In this document: one piece after another, positions 25,617 through 32,930 of the stretch | Position numbering within the stretch: the first letter of the stretch is position 1 | Layout of the letters: every line of letters begins with the position of its first letter | Assembly (NCBI GenBank): GCA_015665275.1 | Contig: JADFAL010000026.1 | Span: 62,001 to 126,000, forward strand | Length of the DNA stretch: 64,000 nt | Source of the DNA: Flavobacteriales bacterium | GTDB taxonomy: Bacteria; Bacteroidota; Bacteroidia; Flavobacteriales_D; Crocinitomicaceae | Direction of reading: 5' to 3' | The notes under the pieces: generated by a model | The model's input: the letters and a program-made list of their open reading frames with translations, nothing else | Told to the model about the DNA's origin: nothing | Databases searched by the model: none | Program-made: the position numbers and the translations under genes

Positions 25617-25714
25617 ATTTTTGGACTTTTCGACAATTCGAAACATCGAAAATCTAATAGTGACCAAAAGGAACGGCCTAGTATCGAAAAGCGAAGCGAT
25701 CTAGTGTCTCCCAA

Positions 25715-26278
25715 TCACATCCCAATAAAGGGTTGCGTTCTAAATGTTGCAATGACGTTATCATTTGCCGCTGAAACGCCTGCATTTACCAATTCATCTT
25801 CACGAATAGGCGGTACATTGGCAGTGCCAGAAGTTGCCTCTGGGACTTGAATCATAGCCGTTTCCTCCTGTAATGGAAGTTCTTTTTCTACCTTAAGAAT
25901 TCGATAATCGATAATGGTATCGTTTACCGTGTTTTCAACGATCAATGTATCCCGTATAATTTTAGGCGCAGTAGTTTGCACATTCACTTCAATTTCTTTA
26001 ACAGGCTCTATCAAGAAGAAAACAAGAATAGCAGCGGCGGCCGCGGAGCCGATAGATGCAAACCAAATTGGAATTACACTTCTTTTCGCCGGAAGTACCA
26101 ATGGTCCTGCTACCAATTTCTCGGATTCACCCGCTTCTACCATAATTCGCCGTTGCAATTGATACTCGGACTGCGACATTACCGTCAATACTTGGGATTG
26201 CTCCTCCCCTGTTAACTCCTCAAACTCTTTGCTCTCCAGCAAATCAAACACTTCCAATTCTACTTCTTCTCTATTCAT
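25715..26278 (-). CDS. Putative membrane anti-sigma factor paired with the ECF sigma gene
   Basis: From the ATG at 26278 the protein has 187 aa. An acidic helical N-terminal part (MNREEVELEVFDLLESKEFEELTGEEQSQ, given here in outline) resembles cytoplasmic anti-sigma regions, though no zinc HxxxCxxC motif is present. One TM segment follows at about residues 72-90 (IPIWFASIGSAAAAAILVFFL), then a roughly 95-residue periplasmic part. The start lies 1 bp after the sigma-factor stop, a spacing typical of sigma/anti-sigma pairs. The assignment rests on topology and this coupling rather than a recognised domain. Signal sensed unknown. Confidence 0.65.
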   Translation of the reverse strand: MNREEVELEVFDLLESKEFEELTGEEQSQVLTVMSQSEYQLQRRIMVEAGESEKLVAGPLVLPAKRSVIPIWFASIGSAAAAAILVFFLIEPVKEIEVNVQTTAPKIIRDTLIVENTVNDTIIDYRILKVEKELPLQEETAMIQVPEATSGTANVPPIREDELVNAGVSAANDNVIATFRTQPFIGM

Positions 26279-26279
26279 A

Positions 26280-26870
26280 TCATTGCAATTTGAACATATT
26301 ACTTTCATTCGGCTGAAACTCCTTCAGAGCTGCCGTCATTTTTCTTGTCGCATGGAACAATCGTGATTTCACCGTTCCAAGCGGAATATCATTGATTTCG
26401 CTAATTTCTTTTAACGAGAGTTGATTCATATATCTGAGAATGAATGCAGACCTATGCACTTCATCCAATCCTGAGATTGCTTGGAGCATTGCTACCTGAA
26501 AAGCATTCTTAGTCTGATCATCGTCTGATAAGTACACTTTCTCGTGACCTTCTACCGGTAATTTAATTGGTTCATTTCTGAAGGATGTTTTGCTCATATT
26601 ACTAGCGATTGTAAACATCCAGGTCGAGAATTTTTTGGTGGGATCAAATTGATGATGACGTTCTAGGATCCGAAGAAATAATTCTTGAACGAAATCCTGT
26701 GCTTTATCACGATCTCCTTGAAACATTCGGAAGAAATATCCAAATACGCGGGAGCCGTACCTACGGTATAATTCCGTCAAGGCCTCGTTCCTTCTATTCG
26801 AAGAAAACAAGGCCATCAACGCTTCGTCTGTTACTGACTTCAACTTTAAACTATGTTCTTTACGAAACAC
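26280..26870 (-). CDS. ECF-type RNA polymerase sigma factor
   Basis: The 196-aa protein has sigma region 2 (LYRRYGSRVFGYFFRMF, KAQDFVQELFLRI, FSTWMFTIASNM) and region 4 (FILRYMNQLSLKEISEI, GTVKSRLFHATRKM) and no region 1.1 or 3, which places it in the ECF/group IV class. It would redirect RNA polymerase to a small regulon on an envelope or environmental signal. The anti-sigma-like gene follows 1 bp later. Upstream, 3 bp separate it from the DUF2723-like gene on the same strand, so all three may share a transcript. An auto-regulated promoter cannot be identified. Confidence 0.92.
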   Translation of the reverse strand: MFRKEHSLKLKSVTDEALMALFSSNRRNEALTELYRRYGSRVFGYFFRMFQGDRDKAQDFVQELFLRILERHHQFDPTKKFSTWMFTIASNMSKTSFRNEPIKLPVEGHEKVYLSDDDQTKNAFQVAMLQAISGLDEVHRSAFILRYMNQLSLKEISEINDIPLGTVKSRLFHATRKMTAALKEFQPNESNMFKLQ

Positions 26871-26873
26871 GTA

Positions 26874-27476
26874 CTAATGGATGATTTTCTGAATATATTC
26901 TGACATTTTACTATACTCGCTAGCGTTCTCCATGAGCACTGCCAAGTTTTCCATTTTACCCTTCTCGCCAGTCGTTTCGTACATTTTATACAACTTCACC
27001 ATTGCCGCCAAATACGTGGCATCGAAGCTCAGTGCAATTTGGTCCATTTGGTGACATGAAAATTTAACTTTCAAATAATCTAGAGCAAAACGCTGCTCAA
27101 AGTTTCGGCGAATCAAACTGTTGTTATCCAATGGCTCTTCGGAGTATTGATACGTCAAGCCGGTCAAATACAAATTACTATCCAGAGCAGCATCTTCAAC
27201 ACAATGATACCCTGTAGTCGCAATATGCACCGGTATTCCTTTATCGTTTTTCATAACATGAGCAATCATATCATTCTTAGTCAGTCCCTCGGTATCTATT
27301 GGAGCTATTCCGAGCTTTTCGAAGTACTTGGTACGATAGTTATCCAAGAACAGCATGTGTATGTTGAGCACTGTTACGTCTGTACGATGTTGCATTCCAT
27401 ACTTATTCAACCAAAGCGCATACGTATCGTTATCGCCAACCGAAAGAATAATTCCACCTTTTTCCACTTTTGGCAT
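26874..27476 (-). CDS. Soluble DUF2723-like protein, possibly 5'-truncated
   Basis: The 200-aa product begins MPKVEKGGIILSVGDNDTYALW and continues RTDVTVLNIHMLFLDNYRTKYF. This closely follows the periplasmic part of DUF2723 proteins (GDNDTFPLWY followed by RTDVRVLNLSLL), but the membrane half, about 400-500 residues in those proteins, is absent. So is a signal peptide. The C-terminal half is helical. Stand-alone versions in Bacteroidota usually have a signal sequence, so the true 5' end may be lost or the start misplaced; upstream, only a terminator for the next gene is seen. Stop-to-start distance to the ECF sigma gene is 3 bp. Function unknown. Confidence 0.55.
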   Translation of the reverse strand: MPKVEKGGIILSVGDNDTYALWLNKYGMQHRTDVTVLNIHMLFLDNYRTKYFEKLGIAPIDTEGLTKNDMIAHVMKNDKGIPVHIATTGYHCVEDAALDSNLYLTGLTYQYSEEPLDNNSLIRRNFEQRFALDYLKVKFSCHQMDQIALSFDATYLAAMVKLYKMYETTGEKGKMENLAVLMENASEYSKMSEYIQKIIH

Positions 27477-27498
27477 TATTTGGGGATTTGAGGCATAA

Positions 27499-27539
27499 AA
27501 AAAGGCTGACCTTCGAACAATGTCGAGATCCAGCCTTTT
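27499..27539 (-). terminator. Hairpin terminator after the Ycf48-like T9SS gene
   Basis: AAAAAGGCTG (27499-27508) pairs with CAGCCTTTT (27531-27539) with a 22-nt loop. The minus-strand copy ends in a U-rich tract, 22 bp after the stop codon of the gene at 27561. It lies just upstream of the DUF2723-like gene, which therefore probably has its own promoter or is expressed by readthrough. Confidence 0.7.
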
Positions 27540-27560
27540 CCTTTCTAGTTTGATCGGGAT

Positions 27561-28817
27561 TTACTCTTTCACAAATCGTGTGCTATGAATTCCCAGATCT
27601 GAGTGTATTTCAAAAATGTAAACGCCAGAATGCAAAGACAGAACACTTATTGAATTCTGCATCGGATTAGACGCTTCTAAAACTTGCTTACCGGTAACAT
27701 CCAAAACTCGAATCTCAGTCGCTGTGCATTCATTACACTCCCAAGACAATTGATCGCTTGCTGGGTTCGGATACGCCGTCAATAGTTGCATCTCAAATTG
27801 CATTTCTTCAACTGAAACGGTTGACAAATCTTGGTTCACCACCACATAACCACTATCTCCTACAGCCCAAGTCACATCGTCACCGTACGAATCCATTGCG
27901 TAGACTGGCTGATCTACATCGAAATAATTCCAGAAGGCACCTTGTTTTTCAAAAATCAATCCTTGTTGCCCAAAGGAAGGAACCGCCGCCATATAAACGT
28001 TCCCAAGGTTATTTTCTGTAGCACCATAGTACGCCGGGTAAAAAAACGTAGCGGAATTGATGTCCTCTTGCCAAGTTACTCCGTTATCTGCCGAGTATAA
28101 TATTCCAAATCCACTCCCCCCCTGATTGTATCCGGCGTAACACGTATCATTACTTGCGATGAAAACGGAGGTTAATTCGTTACCATTTCCAATATTAGAA
28201 TTGATCGTATCCCATGTGACTCCTGTATCCGTTGACCGGAGAATAAATTCATTATTGATTACTGCCAGCCCAAGACTTCCGTCAAAATCGAAATCAATTA
28301 CGTAATGTAGCGTATTGAAAGTCTCATAATTTATGGTCTGATTTGACCAATTTCCTGTAAGTACCTGATTTATGGTTGCTCCTTGAAAGCAGTCAGCGCC
28401 CCCGACGAAAAAATCATCTGTTGAATTGGCATAAATGGAAATTGGGAAACACTGATTGGTGCCGTTGTTCAACACTTGAGTCCAATTGAGCCCTCCATCT
28501 ATAGTTTGATAAATACTTGAATTATTCTCAATCGAAAGAAAACCTGTTAACGCATCAATCATTTCAATATCCTTGATATTTGCTGTGCTTTGATTGGGTA
28601 TTCCTTGAATTGCTGGCTGATCCCAAACTGTTCCTCCGTTCGTCGTTCGTAAAAAGGTTCCGTTTTCACCAACGATGAATCCGTTGAGATCATCTGTAAA
28701 TTGAATGTCGTTGAGTTTTTCTTGTGTTGGAACGGTCACCTGATTCCACGTTTGGGTCTTCCCTGAAAGTGAAATGGCTACCAATCCAATTCCTAAAAGT
28801 ATCTTTTGTGCGTTCAT
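27561..28817 (-). CDS. Ycf48-like beta-propeller protein with T9SS sorting domain
   Basis: From the ATG at 28817 the protein has 418 aa and a signal peptide (MNAQKILLGIGLVAISLSGKTQ). The body consists of BNR/Ycf48-like repeats: IQFTDDLNGFIVGENGTFLRTTNGGTVW-type blades (in parts), GGLNWTQVLNN, TDTGVTWDTI, SADNGVTWQED. This pattern forms a beta-propeller, as in photosystem II factor Ycf48 and surface sialidase-like proteins. A T9SS sorting domain ends the protein (TAYPNPASDQLSW, LHSGVYIFEIHS). It should be delivered to the cell surface or medium; binding target unknown. A start at 28835 would add 6 residues. Confidence 0.85.
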   Translation of the reverse strand: MNAQKILLGIGLVAISLSGKTQTWNQVTVPTQEKLNDIQFTDDLNGFIVGENGTFLRTTNGGTVWDQPAIQGIPNQSTANIKDIEMIDALTGFLSIENNSSIYQTIDGGLNWTQVLNNGTNQCFPISIYANSTDDFFVGGADCFQGATINQVLTGNWSNQTINYETFNTLHYVIDFDFDGSLGLAVINNEFILRSTDTGVTWDTINSNIGNGNELTSVFIASNDTCYAGYNQGGSGFGILYSADNGVTWQEDINSATFFYPAYYGATENNLGNVYMAAVPSFGQQGLIFEKQGAFWNYFDVDQPVYAMDSYGDDVTWAVGDSGYVVVNQDLSTVSVEEMQFEMQLLTAYPNPASDQLSWECNECTATEIRVLDVTGKQVLEASNPMQNSISVLSLHSGVYIFEIHSDLGIHSTRFVKE

Positions 28818-28871
28818 AATATTGCTTTTGAACAAAGCTATGTACTAATGGAAGTCATCACCATGTACTTT

Positions 28872-29705
28872 TCATCCTTCGACATGTACATTTCGGAATT
28901 CCGAGGGAGATTGTCCGGTTTGCGCTTTGAAGAACTTACTAAAATGCGCTGGATCATCGAACCCTAATTCGTATGCGGCTTCCTTTGCAGAAATCCCCGT
29001 GAGCAACAAGCGCTTGGCTTCCAAAACTATTTGATTGTAAATAATACGACTCGCGCTGTTTCCGGTATGCTCCTTGACCATTTCGTTCAAAGACTTCTCT
29101 GTCATATTTAATGCAGCGGCAAAATCTTTCACTTTCTTCTTCGATCGAAAATCTTGAAACAACATTCGACGAAACTGAGCATAATCGTTCGAGAATAGCG
29201 GACTATTCTGCTGATCCCACTCCATGCACTTCAAACAAAGCTGTTGGATGGCAGTACGAATTTGTAATGCTGAATAATTGGATTCATTCGTGTAATCTTC
29301 CCATAAAGAATTGAGAATAGTATCGAACCATTCTTGCTTGTCTTCCGGAACCAAGTATTCTGGAATCCTATCTTCTAAGTCGTGGCAAATATGATCGAAA
29401 AGAAAACTAGCGATTTCCTGCGGCGCTTGCAATCCTTCCAATTGAAAAAGGAAAACAAATCCATTCGAATCTAAATCACGGTTGACACAATGCACCTGTC
29501 CGGGCGCAACAATGTGCATGGAATACGACTGGATCGGAACTTCTGTAAAATCGATCTCATGCTTTCCGCCTCCATTTACAAAGCAGAAAAATTCAAAATA
29601 CTCATGCCGATGCGGATTACTGAAATCATAATCCGTTAGCGTAGAGAGTCGATTGACAACTACCCGCGTGTTTTTGGTTTGCTCTGATTGGTGTGTTGGA
29701 ATCAT
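28872..29705 (-). CDS. AraC-family transcriptional regulator
   Basis: The 277-aa protein has an N-terminal cupin-like sensing domain (residues 1-150, with HRHEYFEFFCFVNGG and MHIVAPGQVHCV) and a C-terminal AraC-type double helix-turn-helix (about 175-275, with MTEKSLNEMVKEHTG and the signature ELGFDDPAHFSKFFKAQTGQSPSEFR). Such regulators bind a small molecule in the cupin domain and activate nearby or distant genes. It is between the T9SS propeller gene and the tatA-like gene on the same strand, with 20-55 bp gaps; its target is not evident. Confidence 0.92.
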   Translation of the reverse strand: MIPTHQSEQTKNTRVVVNRLSTLTDYDFSNPHRHEYFEFFCFVNGGGKHEIDFTEVPIQSYSMHIVAPGQVHCVNRDLDSNGFVFLFQLEGLQAPQEIASFLFDHICHDLEDRIPEYLVPEDKQEWFDTILNSLWEDYTNESNYSALQIRTAIQQLCLKCMEWDQQNSPLFSNDYAQFRRMLFQDFRSKKKVKDFAAALNMTEKSLNEMVKEHTGNSASRIIYNQIVLEAKRLLLTGISAKEAAYELGFDDPAHFSKFFKAQTGQSPSEFRNVHVEG

Positions 29706-29725
29706 GTGAAAAATTTCCTTCTCAC

Positions 29726-30166
29726 TTATGACGGTTTATCTTCCGCTTTGGATTGGTCAACTTTCGTTTCTTTTTCCTCGATGATAGGATTCTTAACCTC
29801 TTCTTCAATTGCTTTTGGTGGATCTACTTGTTTTGGGTCGTGCCCCATCGGTTTCACATGAGAGGTACGTTTCGGAGGCTGATATTTCATGGAATCTTCC
29901 AAATCAGCTGCGTATTGATCCAAGGGTCTACGAATGTCCTCCGCTGTTTCACGAATAGTTCCTTCAAGATTGAGGTCTTTTTTCATTTCATCTCCCGATT
30001 TACGAATCTCATTCTGAATATCGGAAGAAGCTTCGCGAACCTGACGAATTGTTCTACCAAATGTGCGCGCCAATCCCGGAATACTCTTCGCTCCGAAGAA
30101 TATGAGAATGAAAATGAGAATTAAAACAATTTCCCCGCCTCCAATATCATTGAAGATTAACTGCAT
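29726..30166 (-). CDS. tatA: Twin-arginine translocase subunit TatA/TatB-like
   Basis: The 146-aa protein has an N-terminal TM helix (IGGGEIVLILIFILIFFGAKSIPGLARTFG) with the Tat family FFGAKSIPGLAR hinge, an amphipathic helix (GRTIRQVREASSDIQNEI), then a long acidic and Pro-rich tail to residue 146. The Phe-Gly hinge and the helix order are diagnostic for TatA/TatB/TatE. The extended charged tail is longer than typical TatA (about 60-90 aa) and more like TatB, so its exact subtype is open. TatC is not in the window. It forms part of the pore that exports folded proteins. Confidence 0.88.
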   Translation of the reverse strand: MQLIFNDIGGGEIVLILIFILIFFGAKSIPGLARTFGRTIRQVREASSDIQNEIRKSGDEMKKDLNLEGTIRETAEDIRRPLDQYAADLEDSMKYQPPKRTSHVKPMGHDPKQVDPPKAIEEEVKNPIIEEKETKVDQSKAEDKPS

Positions 30167-30264
30167 GCTGCAAAGATATTCCTTTTGGGGAGTTGACTTG
30201 TATTGCTGACCTAAGAATGCGTGATTTCTTTGGAATTTATTACTTTTCTTAACAAATTGCTACT

Positions 30265-30683
30265 ATGAAAATTCTATCACTACTTGTAATTGCTTCTCTA
30301 TTTGTTTTCAGCAGCTGTGTCTCCTTAAAGTCTGCAGACAAAATGGAAGGTTCTGGCGCTATCAATCTTCGAAAAAAACAACAGACAAAACGTACGGATA
30401 CACTCAGAAAAATCCGATTCATGTTGGCGGAGTTATTGACGAAGTTGGGCCCGCAATGGAACGTAAGTTTTTGAACCAATTGGCAGGTCCAAATGGTGAA
30501 GAAATCAGTTACAATAGAACGTCAAGCTGTTGTTCTTTCGATACTCCTCGCGGATTTCTTGGTAGCGGTTTGTTAGATGTTTATGAAATAACGTACGACG
30601 GGTTGGACGCTCCGATTGAATTGTATATCAACATGTATGATTATGATGAACCAATGATTCCAGTTGGATTTACTAGGAAATAG
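30265..30683 (+). pseudogene. Conserved Flavobacteriia lipoprotein gene with frame break at an A7 run
   Basis: The 5' part encodes a lipoprotein signal (MKILSLLVIASLFVFSSC). The 3' part, in the -1 frame, continues KTYGYTQKNPIHVGG, then VGPAMERKFLNQLAGPNGE, YNRTSSCCSFDTP, ELYINMYD and PVGFTRK, a pattern of a conserved Flavobacteriia family (often labelled without evidence as a sugar-phosphate aldolase). The frames meet at 30372-30378, seven A in CGA-AAA-AAA-CAA. Eight A, or a -1 slip on A-AAA-AAA, joins them into about 139 aa. Possible causes are a true deletion, a homopolymer consensus error, or slippage. Read in the 0 frame alone, translation stops at 30474. Confidence 0.75.
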
Positions 30684-30785
30684 ACGAATTCGATAGACTA
30701 GATTTATCAGACAGTCCAATCAATCAAAGGTATTCAATCGGTCTAATCGGTACAATTTATCCAAAAGTGACCAAAGGGAGTGATC

Positions 30786-31232
30786 TTATATCTCCCCCTT
30801 AAATCCTGCCTTCTCCATAGGATACGCATTAAAGGTTCCTGTTGCCACGGCAATTTTCTTTCCTTCCTGATTTTCGATCAATCCTTCAACGAAAAGAATC
30901 CGGTGTCCACTTTTAACAATTTCAGCGGTTCCTTTTAGATTATCGCCCAATTTGGCGGGAGCAAGAAAAGAGATTTTCATTTCAATGGTAGAAACTACTT
31001 TGTTTTGTTCAATTACTTGAGAAAGTGCGCATACGCCCATGGTCGCATCCATCAATGCTGCAATAGCACCGCCATGAGCTGCAATCGGCGTAGCAAGGTG
31101 TTTTTCCTTCACTTCCATGGAGTAAATCACCTCGCCTGGTCTTACGATCTCAAATTTTTTCTCTAGAAGTTCTCCAAATTGATTGGCTGCTATGTAGCCT
31201 TTAACAATCGGATGCTCTAAAAAATCCCGCAT
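30786..31232 (-). CDS. PaaI-family hotdog thioesterase
   Basis: The 148-aa protein has the single hotdog-domain layout of PaaI-like acyl-CoA thioesterases. It shows the helix-start AAHGGAIAALMDATMGVCA, with the typical HGGA..ALMD motif whose Asp and neighbours form the active site, and strands TIEMKISFLAPAK, GTAEIVKSGHRILFVEG and KKIAVATGTFNAYP. It likely hydrolyses aryl- or acyl-CoA thioesters; the substrate is not set by sequence. It follows the MscS gene by 2 bp on the same strand, so they may be co-transcribed. Confidence 0.88.
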   Translation of the reverse strand: MRDFLEHPIVKGYIAANQFGELLEKKFEIVRPGEVIYSMEVKEKHLATPIAAHGGAIAALMDATMGVCALSQVIEQNKVVSTIEMKISFLAPAKLGDNLKGTAEIVKSGHRILFVEGLIENQEGKKIAVATGTFNAYPMEKAGFKGEI

Positions 31233-31234
31233 TA

Positions 31235-32068
31235 TTACGCGTTCTCATTTTGTACGTGAACATCCATTTGTGGGAATGGAATCGATAATCCGGCAGCATC
31301 AAATTCGGTATAAACGCGTTCGTTCATATCAAAGAATACAGCCCAGTAGTCTTCTACCTTTACCCAAGCGCGAACAGTAACATTCACAGATGAATCGCCT
31401 AATTCTCCCAATCCAACGAAGTTTTCCTCTTTTTGCAATACGCGCGAATCCTCTTTAATAAATTTCGATAACAACTCTTTGGCTACTTTCAAATCATCTC
31501 CGTAAGCAATTCCGAAACTCCAATCCACTCGGCGCTTTTTCGCTTTGGTGAAGTTAATTATGGTGTCATTCGCTACGGCACCGTTTGCCAAGATGATGAC
31601 CTTATTGTCTAATGTTGTGAGTATTGTATTGAAGATTTGTACTTCTTTCACTACTCCTTCTTCTCCTTGTGTTTGAACATAATCGCCTACTTTAAAAGGC
31701 TTCAACAAAAGGATGATGACTCCACCAGCAAAATTTGAAAGTGTTCCGGAAAACGCCATACCAATGGCCAAACCAGCGGCTCCCAGAAGTGCTACAAATG
31801 AAGTCATTTCCACTCCAAGTTGCGTAATCACCGAGATGATCACCATCACTTTCAAACCGATACTCGTAAGACTTGTCAGGAAGGTTGTTAGACTTTCATC
31901 CGTTTCTCGACGGACTAAAATCTTTTTGAATCCTTTGGATAATTGACGCGCCAACCAAAAACCTACAAATAGAATCAGCAATGCTGTTGCCAATCTAATT
32001 CCAATTTCAGCGGCCAGTCCAGCAATTGTACCTTCGTTCAATCCGAACCACTTATCTATCTCCTTCAT
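31235..32068 (-). CDS. mscS: Small-conductance mechanosensitive channel (MscS family)
   Basis: The 277-aa protein has three N-terminal TM helices. The third is Gly/Ala-patterned (LLGAAGLAIGMAFSGTLSNFAGGVIIL) as in MscS TM3 that lines the pore. A beta domain follows with FKVGDYVQTQGEEGVVKEVQIFNTIL and the nearby NGAVANDTIINFT motif, then the C-terminal alpha/beta part. Length matches E. coli MscS (286 aa). It opens on membrane stretch to release solutes on hypo-osmotic shock. Its stop is 2 bp from the thioesterase start; divergent to the YdcF-like gene at 32163. Confidence 0.92.
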   Translation of the reverse strand: MKEIDKWFGLNEGTIAGLAAEIGIRLATALLILFVGFWLARQLSKGFKKILVRRETDESLTTFLTSLTSIGLKVMVIISVITQLGVEMTSFVALLGAAGLAIGMAFSGTLSNFAGGVIILLLKPFKVGDYVQTQGEEGVVKEVQIFNTILTTLDNKVIILANGAVANDTIINFTKAKKRRVDWSFGIAYGDDLKVAKELLSKFIKEDSRVLQKEENFVGLGELGDSSVNVTVRAWVKVEDYWAVFFDMNERVYTEFDAAGLSIPFPQMDVHVQNENA

Positions 32069-32162
32069 AACTTTCTAATTAAATAGTGATATTTGTCTAT
32101 TTAAGTGCGCCAAATGTAATGATAATAACTGTGCACGCATTACAAACACAGAAGATTACGCG

Positions 32163-32930
32163 ATGTTTTTTTTCTTTTCCAAAATGCTTTTGTTCTTGCT
32201 ATCTCCCTTTTTCTGGTTGATGTTAAGCATTGGTCTTTATATTTTCTGGAAAAATCCAAGGTGGAAAAAAATCTTGAAATGGACTAGTGTGGGAATCTTC
32301 CTCTTCTTCTCGAACTCTGTTATTTTTTCGCTTTTCTGCGGCATGTGGGAATATCCAGGGATCAAACAGACGCAATTAAAACAACATGATGTTGCTATTG
32401 TTCTTGGTGGAATGTCAGAATACAATAACGATTTGGATGTATTGAGCATTCGTCGTCCGGGAGATCGCATTTTTCAGGCAGTTACGTTGTATAAGAAGGG
32501 TAAGGTGAAGAAGATTCTGATTTCAGGTGATTCGGGTCATTTGGGAGATCGCGGCTTGCATGAGGCACGTCAGATGAAAGAAATTCTGATTGGATGGGAT
32601 ATCCCTGAAAACGACATTATCACGGAAGAGAAATCTACGAATACACACCAGAATGCTCAAAACACCTGCAAATTACTGCGTCGTTCGTACCCTGAATTCA
32701 AGTCGTTTGTATTGATTACTTCAGGTATTCACATGCGTCGTGCCATGGGATGTTTTCAAAAAGAAGGATTGAATGTGACGCCTTACTCCACCGATTTATA
32801 TACGAATCAAACGCGAAATTTCTACTGGGACCAATACCTTATTCCGAATGTGGGGAATTTCCCGATTTGGCAAGATTTACTGAAGGAAATGGTCGGCTAT
32901 GCTATCTACGATATTGCCGGATATATTTAA
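32163..32930 (+). CDS. YdcF/ElyC-family membrane protein (DUF218)
   Basis: The 255-aa protein has two N-terminal TM segments and a DUF218 domain: HDVAIVLGGM, FQAVTLYKKGKVKKILISGDSG, MKEILIGWDIPENDIITEEKSTNTHQNAQ, and FVLITSGIHMRRAM. This arrangement follows E. coli ElyC/YdcF, in which the domain faces the periplasm and ElyC supports cell-wall synthesis at low temperature. The enzymatic reaction is not established. A shorter relative sits at 61351-62013 in this window. The stop overlaps the convergent YwqK-like gene by 4 bp. Confidence 0.85.
   Translation: MFFFFSKMLLFLLSPFFWLMLSIGLYIFWKNPRWKKILKWTSVGIFLFFSNSVIFSLFCGMWEYPGIKQTQLKQHDVAIVLGGMSEYNNDLDVLSIRRPGDRIFQAVTLYKKGKVKKILISGDSGHLGDRGLHEARQMKEILIGWDIPENDIITEEKSTNTHQNAQNTCKLLRRSYPEFKSFVLITSGIHMRRAMGCFQKEGLNVTPYSTDLYTNQTRNFYWDQYLIPNVGNFPIWQDLLKEMVGYAIYDIAGYI

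Noticed and set aside
30265-30474. Treating the 5' frame as a complete 69-aa lipoprotein
   Set aside because: Its second half (Lys/Leu-rich) lacks the family sequence, which continues exactly in the -1 frame; the short product is a by-product of the frame break.
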